DNA of 64,000 bases from contig JBAXOB010000019.1 in assembly GCA_037133475.1 (NCBI GenBank), positions 1 to 64,000 of the forward strand. Reading direction: 5' to 3'. Below are positions 1 to 8,398 of the stretch, piece by piece. Position numbers and translations under genes: made by a program. The notes beneath the pieces are model-generated. The model ran no database searches, had not been told where the DNA came from, and saw nothing but the letters and a program-made list of their open reading frames with translations. Position 1 is the stretch's first letter; every line of letters starts with the position of its first letter. Source of the stretch: CAIVAT01 sp037133475 (GTDB taxonomy: Bacteria; Bacteroidota; Bacteroidia; Bacteroidales; FEN-979).

Positions 1-127
1 CAAGGAAACTGCAAAACCTGCAACCAAGGAAACTGCAAAACCTGCAACCAAGGAAACTGCAAAACCTGCAACCAAGGAAGCTGCAAAACCTGCAAAGAAA
101 GCTGAAGAAACAAAACCAGCCAAATAA
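1..127 (+). CDS. C-terminal end of a Lys/Ala/Pro-rich repeat protein (5' truncated by window)
   Basis: The window opens inside a reading frame (frame starting at base 2) that ends with TAA at 125-127. It encodes three exact copies of an 8-residue unit, KETAKPAT, then a diverged fourth copy and a Lys-rich tail ending KPAK. The DNA repeat is 24 bp and the copies are nearly identical. Such basic Ala/Pro/Lys tails occur on bacterial histone-H1-like or other nucleic-acid-binding proteins, and on some ribosome- or envelope-associated proteins. The N-terminal domain is outside the window, so no function can be assigned. A strong intrinsic terminator follows 20 bases after the stop. Confidence 0.75.
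   Translation, partial: KETAKPATKETAKPATKETAKPATKEAAKPAKKAEETKPAK
2..97 (+). repeat. 24-bp coding tandem repeat (four units)
   Basis: Units lie at 2-25, 26-49, 50-73 and 74-97. The first three are identical and the fourth carries substitutions. They encode KETAKPAT-type octapeptides. The near-identity at DNA level suggests recent slippage expansion, and the array may continue upstream of base 1. Confidence 0.9.
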
Positions 128-146
128 TTTCTCTTGCTTAAGTTTT

Positions 147-182
147 AAAAGGCCAGACCGAAAGATTTGGCCTTTTTTTTTT
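147..182 (+). terminator. Rho-independent terminator
   Basis: A perfect 9-bp stem (147-155 with 168-176) is followed by an uninterrupted T run. It ends the transcript of the truncated repeat protein. Confidence 0.9.
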
Positions 183-189
183 ATATTTG
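182..189 (+). promoter_or_regulatory. Candidate Bacteroidota -7 promoter element
   Basis: TATATTTG matches TAnnTTTG, 33 bases before the start codon of the PepSY-like gene and just after a terminator. No clear -33 TTTG lies at 19-21 bases, so only the -7 half is supported. Confidence 0.45.
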
Positions 190-222
190 CCAAATCATTT
201 ATAACCAATTAAATATAGCTTT

Positions 223-573
223 ATGAAGAAAGTCTTGTTTTTTATGATGGTCATCCTCCTTTCAACGATGATGTATGCCCAGGACAGAAAAATGTCAGAA
301 CTTAAGGTCAGCCAGTTGCCGAAAGGCGTAACCGATTTTGTTACCAAAAACATGCCTGGCGCCACCATCACCCGTGCAGGAAAAATTGAAGATAAAAGTG
401 AGTTAAATTATGTTGCCGTTGTTGAAATGAAGGGCAGCAAACATGCCTTCCTGTTTGACAAAGATGGTAAGTTCAAAGAAAAAGGCGATCATCTTTTCAA
501 TAACAAAGGACAGGCTCCCGCCAAGCCAATCACCCCTGCGGCGGCTCCTGCTCCGAAACCACCGGTTAAGTAA
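223..573 (+). CDS. PepSY-like periplasmic protein
   Basis: The 116-residue protein has a clear signal peptide (residues 1-20, ending MYAQ) and so is exported to the periplasm. The mature part, about residues 28-95, follows the pattern of the PepSY-like/BLIP-type small beta proteins common in Bacteroidota: a 'LP..V..F...N.PGA.I' helix followed by strands with a 'F.FDK.GKF' end. The last ~20 residues are Pro/Ala/Lys-rich and probably disordered. Family members are small periplasmic proteins of uncertain role, with beta-lactamase-inhibitor-like folds. It is a single-gene unit with its own candidate promoter. The fold call is by pattern only; no enzymatic role is suggested. Confidence 0.7.
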   Translation: MKKVLFFMMVILLSTMMYAQDRKMSELKVSQLPKGVTDFVTKNMPGATITRAGKIEDKSELNYVAVVEMKGSKHAFLFDKDGKFKEKGDHLFNNKGQAPAKPITPAAAPAPKPPVK

Positions 574-696
574 CACTTTGCAAAACTGACATCTAAACAA
601 ATTGACCTTCAGGTTGAGAATTGCAACCTTGTTCGGCCTGTTGGCAATAAAATTAAAAGAATTACGTAATTATCACTAATCACAATAATACCGGAC

Positions 697-1155
697 ATGA
701 CGAAATCAGCACTTTGTGTAGCAATACTAGGACTTGTTATCATTTCTGCAGCGGGTTGCAAGAAGAATACAGGAGTCAATAAAATTGAATCTTCAGCCCA
801 TAATTCCACAGCCAGCCGTAAAATGAGCGGAGCCTGTATGAACTGTCATATTTCAGGGGGCTCAGGACCAGGATGGTGGAATGTGGCTGGCACCGTCTAT
901 AAAAGTGATTCGACAGGCGTTTTCGCCAATGCAACGATATTGTTCTACGACAGTCTCAAAGGAAAAGGGAACCTTGTTGCGAAGCTTGAAGGAGATCAGT
1001 ATGGTAACTTTTACACTAGTAACGCAATCCAAATAATTGGTAAATATCCGGAAGTTGCCAGCGCGGCTGATACCCAGTATATGCTGCAGCCTGTCACTTC
1101 AGGGAACTGTAACGCTTGTCACGGGGTAACCACGGCCCCCATGTGGGTCAGGTAG
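697..1155 (+). CDS. Two-CxxCH lipoprotein (putative dihaem cytochrome c)
   Basis: This 152-residue lipoprotein has a lipobox ending at Cys21. Two haem c attachment motifs lie at opposite ends: CMNCH at 47-51 and CNACH at 138-142, ten residues from the C-terminus. Between them, roughly residues 60-130, is a beta-rich stretch beginning 'AGTVY.SD..GVFANATI'. It resembles the start of carboxypeptidase-regulatory-like or transthyretin-like folds rather than a helical cytochrome. I infer a membrane-anchored electron carrier in the periplasm. Alternatively the CxxCH motifs could bind something else. There are no redox partners next to it; the neighbour on the other side is convergent ftcD. Confidence 0.6.
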   Translation: MTKSALCVAILGLVIISAAGCKKNTGVNKIESSAHNSTASRKMSGACMNCHISGGSGPGWWNVAGTVYKSDSTGVFANATILFYDSLKGKGNLVAKLEGDQYGNFYTSNAIQIIGKYPEVASAADTQYMLQPVTSGNCNACHGVTTAPMWVR

Positions 1156-1163
1156 CGGTCGAC

Positions 1164-1181
1164 TTATCCTGATCAGGATAA
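1164..1181. other. 18-bp perfect palindrome in convergent intergenic region
   Basis: TTATCCTGATCAGGATAA reads identically on both strands and sits between two convergent genes. Its 3' side has no T run. It may act as a weak bidirectional terminator or be a protein-binding site. Confidence 0.5.
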
Positions 1182-1212
1182 CACTTGAAATCTGCGAATA
1201 ACCGGTAACCGG

Positions 1213-2901
1213 CTACCCGGAAATTTTAGAATTAACCACCGAAAGGATCTCCTCTTCGGTGGTTTTTGCTTTCTGTACCAGGCTCTCAGCCTCTGCCATA
1301 ATGCGATCAAGGTATTCCTTATCCTTGAATCCGGCGCCATTGACCTTTACATTTAAAAAGGCGCCGATCACGGCCGAACGCGCGCACAAAGCGCCCACCC
1401 CGGCATCGGTCACCGAATTGGGGTTCCCCGTATTGACCATGGCTGAAATTATCTCAAACGAATCAAAGGCCTTCTGCATGGTGCGGAACGGAACTTCGAT
1501 CGCATACCGGGTCGCATCCTGGATTGCCGCAGTTCTGGCCTGTTTTTCCGCATCATTTGATTTAGGCAGGGCAAAGGCGTCCATAATTTTATTGAATGCC
1601 CGGGTATCTTCATCCACCAGGAACAGCAACTCATCCTTTAACTTCTGACCCTTCTCGGCCCAAACGGAAAACTCCTCCCACCGTTCATCCCAGCCGGCTT
1701 TATGCGACGACAGGTTAGCCACCATGGTGGCAAGCGATACCCCCAGGGCGGCGATATAGGCAGAAACAGATCCGCCGCCGGGAGCGGGCGATTCAGAAGC
1801 AGTTTCGTTGGCGAACCCTTCGGCTGTAAGAGTTACCAACTGCTTGTCCTTAGGATCCTCCAGTAAGAACTCGATAATCTTTTCCTTTGGGGAAAAGGGC
1901 TTCAGATCATCGAGACCAAGCGATTTCACGGCAATTTTGATAATCTCATCATCCGATATGCCCACCGATCGCTGCTGCTTTTTCAGAAAATATTTCCCGG
2001 CATCGATCATCGCCTTTTTAGGCACCAGGCCAACCAGTTCGGACCCGGTAACCCGCATGCCGCGTTCCTGCGCCTTCTGGCAGGATACCTCAAAAGCCTC
2101 GTGAACCGATGTTATCCCGATATTGGTCAGGTTTATCGACACCTGGGCAATTCCGTATTCTTCAATGAACCAGCCAATGGCCTTACAGGCCTTCAGTGCT
2201 CCCGGAATCCAAATTTCATTACCCTGTTCATCTTTTTTGATCTTCCCGGTTACCGGGTTTCCTTCACGGGCCGGGCGCCCCTTTTCCCTGATGTCAAAGG
2301 CTATCGCATTGGCCCTGCGTGTGGAGGTGGTATTCAGGTTGATATTATAGGCAACCAGGAAATCACGGGCGCCGATGGCAATCGCACCGGTGCGGGGATT
2401 AAATTTTGCCGGTCCGAAATCAGGCTTCCAGTGCGGATCTTCCAGCTTCCTGGCCAACCCCTCATATTCCCCCGACCGGCAGTTGGCCAGGTTCCGGCGC
2501 TCTTCCGTCAGCGCGGCGCGTTCGTAGCAATAGACGGGGATTTCCAGCTCCCGTCCAACGCGTTCGGCCAGCTTATGGGCATAACCGGCTGTCTCTTCCA
2601 TGGTAATACCGGATATCGGGACCAGGGGGCAAACATCGGTTCCGCCAAAACGGGGATGCTCGCCGTGATGCTTCGACATATCGATTAACTCGGCTGCCTT
2701 TCTGATGGCCATAAAGGCAGCTTCTATTACGGCTTCAGGGGTTCCGACCATGGTTACCACCGTACGGTTGGTGGCTTTCCCGGGATCAACGTCAAGGAGT
2801 TTGACACCTTCTACTTTTTCAATTTCGTCGGTGATCAGTTTAATCACACTCATGTCCTGACCTTCCGAAAAATTTGGGACACATTCGATTAGTTGCTTCA
2901 T
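1213..2901 (-). CDS. ftcD: Formimidoyltransferase-cyclodeaminase (bifunctional)
   Basis: The 562-residue protein fuses glutamate formimidoyltransferase to formimidoyltetrahydrofolate cyclodeaminase. It transfers the formimino group of N-formimino-glutamate (from histidine) to tetrahydrofolate and then deaminates it to methenyl-THF. The N-terminus MKQLIECVPNFSEG and the HHGEHPRFGGTDVCP segment, with catalytic His82, mark the transferase. The SPAPGGGSVSAYIAALG glycine loop marks the cyclodeaminase, which occupies roughly the last 200 residues. I start at 2901 rather than at an upstream ATG (2952) because the family begins at MxxLIECVPNFSEG. It is cytosolic. hutI, an earlier step of the same pathway, lies about 4 kb away on the same strand, but the two are separated by plus-strand genes and so are not one operon. 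Confidence 0.95.
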   Translation of the reverse strand: MKQLIECVPNFSEGQDMSVIKLITDEIEKVEGVKLLDVDPGKATNRTVVTMVGTPEAVIEAAFMAIRKAAELIDMSKHHGEHPRFGGTDVCPLVPISGITMEETAGYAHKLAERVGRELEIPVYCYERAALTEERRNLANCRSGEYEGLARKLEDPHWKPDFGPAKFNPRTGAIAIGARDFLVAYNINLNTTSTRRANAIAFDIREKGRPAREGNPVTGKIKKDEQGNEIWIPGALKACKAIGWFIEEYGIAQVSINLTNIGITSVHEAFEVSCQKAQERGMRVTGSELVGLVPKKAMIDAGKYFLKKQQRSVGISDDEIIKIAVKSLGLDDLKPFSPKEKIIEFLLEDPKDKQLVTLTAEGFANETASESPAPGGGSVSAYIAALGVSLATMVANLSSHKAGWDERWEEFSVWAEKGQKLKDELLFLVDEDTRAFNKIMDAFALPKSNDAEKQARTAAIQDATRYAIEVPFRTMQKAFDSFEIISAMVNTGNPNSVTDAGVGALCARSAVIGAFLNVKVNGAGFKDKEYLDRIMAEAESLVQKAKTTEEEILSVVNSKISG

Positions 2902-2950
2902 AAAACAGTGAAATAGCGGGGTAGTGAAATTGCGAAACAATGAAATCATC

Positions 2951-2975
2951 AAACCGGGAGACAGTCTCCCGGTTT
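2951..2975 (-). promoter_or_regulatory. Perfect 12-bp-stem hairpin in the ftcD 5' leader
   Basis: Arms 2951-2962 and 2964-2975 are exact reverse complements around a single base. It lies between the divergent ftcD and peptidase genes, just downstream (minus strand) of a TAATTTTG -7 match at 2984-2991. It would therefore form at the very 5' end of the ftcD mRNA. T residues follow it only on the plus strand, so a terminator for ftcD is unlikely. mRNA stabilisation or attenuation is possible. Confidence 0.55.
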
Positions 2976-2983
2976 TTCAGCGG

Positions 2984-2991
2984 CAAAATTA
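2984..2991 (-). promoter_or_regulatory. Candidate -7 element for ftcD
   Basis: On the minus strand this reads TAATTTTG, a full match to TAnnTTTG, 83 bases upstream of the ftcD start. No TTG is seen at the ideal -33 distance. Confidence 0.35.
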
Positions 2992-3075
2992 GGCAATTCT
3001 TTGAATTTTTCCTGCTTCCCAACGAGGCAATTCTACAATTTCACGCAATGTTATCCATCGTAATCCCTATTTCGC

Positions 3076-3083
3076 TAACTTTG
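3076..3083 (+). promoter_or_regulatory. Candidate -7 element for the M3-like peptidase gene
   Basis: TAACTTTG matches TAnnTTTG, 26 bases before the ATG at 3110. Confidence 0.45.
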
Positions 3084-3109
3084 TTTAAAATTTCACAAAT
3101 CCCCCTCCC

Positions 3110-5188
3110 ATGAAAAAGTTAACCCTGTTATTTCTCCTGCCTTTGTCGTTCATACTGACTCAGTGCAAACCGGCCGGTCAGCCGGGCCAGGCCAATTCGG
3201 TTCAGGTAGTTAAACCAGCCACCATCGACTCCATTATGATGAAGATCACAAAACATGATGCCGGTGTCAGCAAGGCCCGGATGGAAAAGGGAATCAAACA
3301 GGCCGCTGCCCTGTGGACCAACGCGGATGGGTCGGAAAAAGATTTTGAAGCCCTTTGCCTGCAATACTTTGTTACGGATCCCGCCAAACTGGAGAAACTT
3401 TTTCAACGGTGCACCGACAATTTCGAGTCGGTTAACGGCCATTTCAATATGATCAGCCTCGACCTGAAACGGGGAATGCAATTGGAAATAGGCGAGATGC
3501 TCGATGTTGACCAGCTGTTTGCAGCTTATGAACCCGGTTCCCACCTCAACGATGACTTCTTCAACAACAAACTTGCCTTTATCATTGCAATCAATTTTCC
3601 CTCCTACAATCTAAAGGAGAAGGAGGAGATGGGAGCGAAATGGAGCCGCCACGATTGGGCCTATGCCAGGTTAGGCGATATGTTCACTGCCCGCGTTCCG
3701 GCAGCCGTGAATGTTAAAATCGCGGAGACCCTCACTGCCGCCGACAACTATATCTCGAATTACAATATTTATATGGGGAACCTCATCGATGACCAGAAAA
3801 AGAGCCATTTTGCCAAAGACATGAAGCTGATCTCCCACTGGAACCTGCGTGATGAGCTGAAATCCAACTATAACAACACTCCCGAGGGGTTGCTGAAACA
3901 AAAGATGATCTACCAGGTCATGCTCAGGATCATCAACCAGGATATCCCGTTAAGCGTGATCAACAACCCGGAATTGCAATGGAACCCCATGACCAACAAG
4001 GTCTATAAAAACAATGCGGAGGTTTCGAACGCACCGGAACCCGACAGCCGGTATGAATATTTCCTGACCAATTTCAAAGTGATGAGCGCCATGGATCCCT
4101 ACACCCCCATGAATCCTACCTTTATCGCACGTTCCTTTGACGGTGGCATGGAACTTCGCCAGGAACAGGTGGAGAAATTATTTACGGACCTGTGTTCAGC
4201 CCCGGAGGTAAAACAGGTTGGCGAACTGATCAGTAAACGGCTGGGCCGCCCCCTGCAGCCCTTCGATATCTGGTACGACGGCTTTAAAGCCCGCAGCAGT
4301 ATGAACATGGAGTTGCTTGACAAGACTACACGCGCCAAATACCCCGATACCAAAGCGTTTGAAGCCGACATCCCGAATATCCTGGTTAAAATGGGCTTCA
4401 AACCTGAGAAGGCAAAAGAAATTGCATCGCATATCACCGTCGATCCTGCCCGCGGCAGCGGTCACGCATGGGGCGCGCAGATGAAGGGGGATAAAAACCA
4501 CCTCCGCACCCGGATCGGTAAAGAGGGTATGGATTACAAAGGATATAACATAGCGGTTCATGAGCTGGGCCATAATGTGGAACAAACCATTTCACTGAAT
4601 TTTGTAGACAACTACATGATGCAGGGAGTGCCCAATACCGCCTTTACCGAAGCCTTTGCCTTTACCTTCCAGAAACACGACCTTGATCTGCTTGGCATTA
4701 AAAATGACGACCCCGACAAAGAGGCGCTGGCAGCCATCGACAATTTCTGGATGAGCTATGAAATCATGGGGGTTTCGCTCCTGGATATGAAGGTATGGAA
4801 ATGGCTCTATGCAAACCCGAATGCCACGAAACAACAATTGAAGGAAACCGTGGTAAAATCGGCCATCGAAATCTGGAATCAATATTATGCTCCCGTTTTC
4901 GGTGACAAGGATTCGCCCATCCTGGCCATCTATTCCCATATGATCGACAACCCGCTTTACCTTCCAAACTACCCGGTTGGACATCTTATTGATTTTCAGC
5001 TTGATCAGTTTTTAAAAGGGAAAAATTTCGCCGATGAGGCAATCCGGATTTTTTCAGCCGGACGACTTATCCCCCAACTGTGGATGAAAAATGCAGTAGG
5101 CAACGAAATTTCCATCAAACCGTTACTGGATGCCACCGATGAAGGCTTGAAGAAGTTAGCCTCAGCCCGGCCGTCAGCAAAAAAATAA
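3110..5188 (+). CDS. M3-like zinc metallopeptidase lipoprotein
   Basis: The 692-residue protein has a signal peptide with a lipobox ending at Cys19, so it is probably anchored in the envelope. Zinc site: HELGH at residues 484-488 and a likely third ligand, Glu514 (FTEAF), 30 residues after the first His. This is the spacing of family M3 oligopeptidases (thimet oligopeptidase type). A Tyr/His-rich segment near the C-terminus (HMIDNPLYLPNYPVGH) also resembles M3 substrate-binding residues. M3 enzymes cut short peptides. The long helical N-terminal half fits the M3 clamshell. It lies beside histidine-catabolism genes, which suggests peptide use as nutrient (inference). Relationship to other MA-clan families is not excluded. 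Confidence 0.72.
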   Translation: MKKLTLLFLLPLSFILTQCKPAGQPGQANSVQVVKPATIDSIMMKITKHDAGVSKARMEKGIKQAAALWTNADGSEKDFEALCLQYFVTDPAKLEKLFQRCTDNFESVNGHFNMISLDLKRGMQLEIGEMLDVDQLFAAYEPGSHLNDDFFNNKLAFIIAINFPSYNLKEKEEMGAKWSRHDWAYARLGDMFTARVPAAVNVKIAETLTAADNYISNYNIYMGNLIDDQKKSHFAKDMKLISHWNLRDELKSNYNNTPEGLLKQKMIYQVMLRIINQDIPLSVINNPELQWNPMTNKVYKNNAEVSNAPEPDSRYEYFLTNFKVMSAMDPYTPMNPTFIARSFDGGMELRQEQVEKLFTDLCSAPEVKQVGELISKRLGRPLQPFDIWYDGFKARSSMNMELLDKTTRAKYPDTKAFEADIPNILVKMGFKPEKAKEIASHITVDPARGSGHAWGAQMKGDKNHLRTRIGKEGMDYKGYNIAVHELGHNVEQTISLNFVDNYMMQGVPNTAFTEAFAFTFQKHDLDLLGIKNDDPDKEALAAIDNFWMSYEIMGVSLLDMKVWKWLYANPNATKQQLKETVVKSAIEIWNQYYAPVFGDKDSPILAIYSHMIDNPLYLPNYPVGHLIDFQLDQFLKGKNFADEAIRIFSAGRLIPQLWMKNAVGNEISIKPLLDATDEGLKKLASARPSAKK

Positions 5189-5279
5189 TTTGGCTGATCG
5201 GACCTCCAAGGCAACCTTTGCCTGGGAAGTATTGTCTGCTGATAGACGTGTAAGTTATGTTTTAATCATAATAATTTAT

Positions 5280-5287
5280 TATTTTTG
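5280..5287 (+). promoter_or_regulatory. Candidate -7 element for the T9SS-sorted gene
   Basis: TATTTTTG matches TAnnTTTG, 18 bases upstream of the ATG at 5306 in an AT-rich stretch. Confidence 0.4.
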
Positions 5288-5305
5288 TAGAAAAATTCCA
5301 ACCAC

Positions 5306-6769
5306 ATGAAAAAGATCATATTCGCGCTGTTATTTATTACACCTATCCTGTTGCATGCACAGGATTACACGAACATTTGCTCCGGGGGGCCCTCGTTTTT
5401 CCAGAAGTATAATTCTACCATGGTAAAAGCCTACAAAACGACTAGCTTCACGTTACCGGGCAGTAACGATACCATTTTTTACTCGTATGCGACCATCCGG
5501 GATACGGCTGCATCCTGCATGGATACAACCAAGGGTTCCATCTTTGGTAAAAAAGTATACCGCGTTGCCCAGACGAAATCATTTTTCTTCTTCAACAAGA
5601 GAAAGGATACCGTGCGTATTGAAGCAAAGGCAGTCGTCGGGTATACCTGGAAATTTGTCAACCTTTCATCAGGCACCTACCTGCAGGCGAATGTGCTTTC
5701 GATGGATCCCGATTCCGTTTTAGGTGTTCTGGACAATGTCATGAAAGTGGAACTCCAGGCAAAAAGGTACGACGGCACACCTGTTACAAACCCGTGGAAC
5801 GGTAAGACCTTTAAGCTCAGTGCACATTACGGGCTGGCAAAGACCTACGACATGGTCAATGTGCCATTCGATACCACGAGCTACACGCTGGTTGGAAGAA
5901 AATCCCCCGCCCTGGGTCTCCAGGATTTTGGATGGAAAGAGGTTTATGCCTTCAACATCGGCGATATTTTACATTTCAGCGGGTATGATAACGGACTTGC
6001 CCCCGGCCAGACATCAACCTGGAAGGAGATCAAAACCGTGTTTGCCAAAACCACCTGGGGAGCCAACGACTCGGTTCAATACAAGTTCGACCGTTGCAGG
6101 AGTACCGTAACCAATCCGGGAAACAACCATGTGTATATTCATGATACGCTGACGGTCAAGTACAATTTTAAAACCCTGGCAAACGATTCCTCCATCATGC
6201 GTTTTCCCGATCAGTTCATCCGTGAAAACATCTATGCCACCCAGTATGACCGTTATATGAAGGCTTACAACGTTCGTCAAACCAAGAAGCTCGGCCAGGA
6301 CAAATACCGTTTCATCAATACCTGTTTTGTAATCCCTGCGGGAAGTGTCCTGTTAAATGACAGTTATACCGAAGGTCTGGGGCTTTCAGAATACTATCGC
6401 GATGATCAGACGGTTCAGAATTATTACAAATGCGTTTATTATAAAAAAGGAACTGAGATCTGGGGATCCCCGGTGGGAACACAATGCTCGCCCCTGCTCG
6501 ACGTCCAGGAACAAAATCCTTCATTAACCCAGCAGGTTCGCATCGTGCCTAACCCGATGAAAAACCAGGCCGAATTGATTCTTGAAGGTGTCAACCTGAA
6601 TGACAACCTGCATCTCGTGATGTACAACGTCGTTGGCAAAGAGGTCTATAACCTGAAAGTTACCTCATCCAGCATGGTCATCAACAGGAATAACCTGCCA
6701 ACCGGCTTGTATATTTACCTGCTGACCGGCAAAGAAACCATCGCAAAGGGAAAACTGGTGATTGAATAA
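5306..6769 (+). CDS. Secreted protein with T9SS type A sorting domain
   Basis: This 487-residue protein has an N-terminal signal peptide (cleaved after LLHAQ) and a C-terminal type A sorting domain, about residues 410-487. The domain opens with 'VRIVPNPMKNQAEL', passes through 'YNVVGKEVYN' and 'NLPTGLYIYLL', and ends 'KLVIE'. The protein should therefore cross the outer membrane by the type IX system and be attached to the cell surface or released. The middle (25-400) is beta-rich and aromatic-rich, with no catalytic motif I recognise. It stands alone, with a candidate promoter before it and a strong hairpin after it. Confidence 0.85.
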   Translation: MKKIIFALLFITPILLHAQDYTNICSGGPSFFQKYNSTMVKAYKTTSFTLPGSNDTIFYSYATIRDTAASCMDTTKGSIFGKKVYRVAQTKSFFFFNKRKDTVRIEAKAVVGYTWKFVNLSSGTYLQANVLSMDPDSVLGVLDNVMKVELQAKRYDGTPVTNPWNGKTFKLSAHYGLAKTYDMVNVPFDTTSYTLVGRKSPALGLQDFGWKEVYAFNIGDILHFSGYDNGLAPGQTSTWKEIKTVFAKTTWGANDSVQYKFDRCRSTVTNPGNNHVYIHDTLTVKYNFKTLANDSSIMRFPDQFIRENIYATQYDRYMKAYNVRQTKKLGQDKYRFINTCFVIPAGSVLLNDSYTEGLGLSEYYRDDQTVQNYYKCVYYKKGTEIWGSPVGTQCSPLLDVQEQNPSLTQQVRIVPNPMKNQAELILEGVNLNDNLHLVMYNVVGKEVYNLKVTSSSMVINRNNLPTGLYIYLLTGKETIAKGKLVIE

Positions 6770-6802
6770 TTGATTACCGACCCTTACGGTCAAACTGTTC
6801 TG

Positions 6803-6840
6803 CAAAAGCCGTCTCATTGGATGAGGCGGCTTTTGTATTT
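6803..6840. terminator. Bidirectional terminator between convergent genes
   Basis: An interrupted hairpin pairs 6803-6811 with 6827-6835 and has an inner CTCAT/ATGAG stem. The outer arms end in T-rich sequence on both strands. It serves the T9SS gene (plus) and hutI (minus), whose stop lies at its edge. Confidence 0.75.
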
Positions 6841-8105
6841 TACAGTGACGCCGGATGAATCACTTTCCCGTTCAGGATCACGGTCGATACTTTATTGCTG
6901 CCATAGGCATATGGCATAAAAGAATAGGTGGGGATCGGCGTGGTGATGAGAACATTGGCCACCTTTCCCCTGGCGATGCTGCCGTATTCGCCGCTGATCC
7001 CCATGGCATAGGCGCTGTTGATCGTTACCGCGTTGATCGCCTCCTCGGGAAGCATCCTGTATTTAATACATGCCAGCGACATGATAAACTGCATGTTCCC
7101 TGAAGGAGAAGATCCCGGGTTGAAGTCGCTGGCCATGGCAACCGGCAGCCCGGCGCTGATCATCCTGCGAACCGGCGAACAGACCATTTCAAGGAAGAAT
7201 GCGGCTCCCGGCAAAACAGTGGGCATTGTTTCAGAGTTCAACAAAACTTCAATCTCCTCATCCCCGGTATATTCCAGGTGGTCGACCGAAAGGGCGTTAT
7301 GTCTGACACCCACCTGGATTCCTCCTGAATAATCGAGTTCATTCGCATGAATTTTTGCACGCATGCCATATTTGCTGCCTGCCTCCAGCATCCGGGAGGT
7401 CTCGTCAACGGTAAAAAAGCCACGATCACAGAAAACGTCAATAAATTCAGCCAGTTTCCCGGCAGCCACGGCCGGGATCATATCCTGTACAACCCTTTCC
7501 ACGAACTGATCCTGTCTCCCCTTATATTCGGAGGGGACTGCGTGTGCCCCCAGGAAAGTCGGCACAATCCTGACGGGCGACAGTTGCTGTAATTTCCTGA
7601 TAACCCTGAGCATCTTCAGCTCATCTTCCAGATTCAGCCCGTATCCGCTCTTGATCTCAACGGCTCCTGTACCAAAACCGATGATTTCATTGAGCCTTGC
7701 CAGTGCCTGCTCGACCAGTTCATCCTCAGTGGCATCATGGAGCCGCCTGGCCGAATTGAGGATACCTCCGCCCCGTTTTGCAATATCCTCATAGCTCAAT
7801 CCCCTGATTTTGTCGATATACTCAATCTCACGGCTTCCCGCATAGACCAGGTGGGTATGACTGTCGCAAAAACTTGGAAAGACCATCCTGTTTTCCGCAT
7901 CAATCACCTGGCAATTTCCATCCAGCTTCATCATAACGGACCCGGGAAGGGGCATCGTGCCAAAATCGCTGATTCTCCCCTCTTCCAGCAGTAGCCAGCT
8001 GTCGGCAAGGGTACCGATAACCGACATCGCCTTGCCGGCAACCAGTTTCCGCGGATTTTCCTCGACCTGAATGAGTTCTTTAATGTTCTTGATCAGGATG
8101 TTCAT
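6840..8105 (-). CDS. hutI: Imidazolonepropionase
   Basis: The enzyme (421 residues, normal family length) hydrolyses 4-imidazolone-5-propionate to N-formimino-L-glutamate, the third step of histidine degradation. Its product is the substrate of the nearby FtcD. It is a cytosolic metal-dependent amidohydrolase. Visible motifs are the metal-binding HTH in 'CDSHTHLVYAGSR', 'GTGAVEIKSGYGL', 'KIHANEL', 'SVDHLEYT' and the C-terminal 'SDFNPGSSPS' aspartate loop. The frame is open upstream to 8345, but family length and the MNILIKN start favour the ATG at 8105. hutH and hutU are not in the window. Confidence 0.95.
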   Translation of the reverse strand: MNILIKNIKELIQVEENPRKLVAGKAMSVIGTLADSWLLLEEGRISDFGTMPLPGSVMMKLDGNCQVIDAENRMVFPSFCDSHTHLVYAGSREIEYIDKIRGLSYEDIAKRGGGILNSARRLHDATEDELVEQALARLNEIIGFGTGAVEIKSGYGLNLEDELKMLRVIRKLQQLSPVRIVPTFLGAHAVPSEYKGRQDQFVERVVQDMIPAVAAGKLAEFIDVFCDRGFFTVDETSRMLEAGSKYGMRAKIHANELDYSGGIQVGVRHNALSVDHLEYTGDEEIEVLLNSETMPTVLPGAAFFLEMVCSPVRRMISAGLPVAMASDFNPGSSPSGNMQFIMSLACIKYRMLPEEAINAVTINSAYAMGISGEYGSIARGKVANVLITTPIPTYSFMPYAYGSNKVSTVILNGKVIHPASL

Positions 8106-8398
8106 AGCGATAATTTTATGATACGAAAGTAACCATAAATCACCGTTTGAGGCACAATCCGGGAGGTTTTTAACAAAATTTCCCCCAGGCAGCGGTTCGG
8201 CATACACTTTCAGCGGAATGAGAACTAAGAGCAGAATCAAGAGAAAAGAGGAATCGGCAGTTTGCCCTGAAGGCAACGCTATTCCCATAAAGCAATCGGC
8301 GCAAGAAAAGTAAAAAATCGCTTTATGATTTGCCGGAAAAATCATATTTTTAACGTTCCGTTACAAATAACCGTCAGCACCGTTAAGCGATAAAAGCC

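Noticed and set aside
2..97. CRISPR array
   Set aside because: Repeats are contiguous with no spacers and are in-frame coding for an octapeptide.
660..671. AATTACGTAATT palindrome before the two-CxxCH lipoprotein gene
   Set aside because: A short AT-rich palindrome is likely by chance and has no second copy or known regulator linked to it.
2101..2688. 195-residue plus-strand frame inside ftcD
   Set aside because: It is antisense to a strongly supported enzyme gene and has no signal peptide, domain or promoter.
2951..2975. Intrinsic terminator for ftcD or for the peptidase gene
   Set aside because: It lies between divergent starts, not after a stop, and T residues follow only on the plus strand where no gene ends.
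8106..8345. N-terminal extension of imidazolonepropionase with a hydrophobic stretch
   Set aside because: The enzyme is cytosolic and full-length from 8105. The extension lies in the divergent promoter gap and looks like chance coding.
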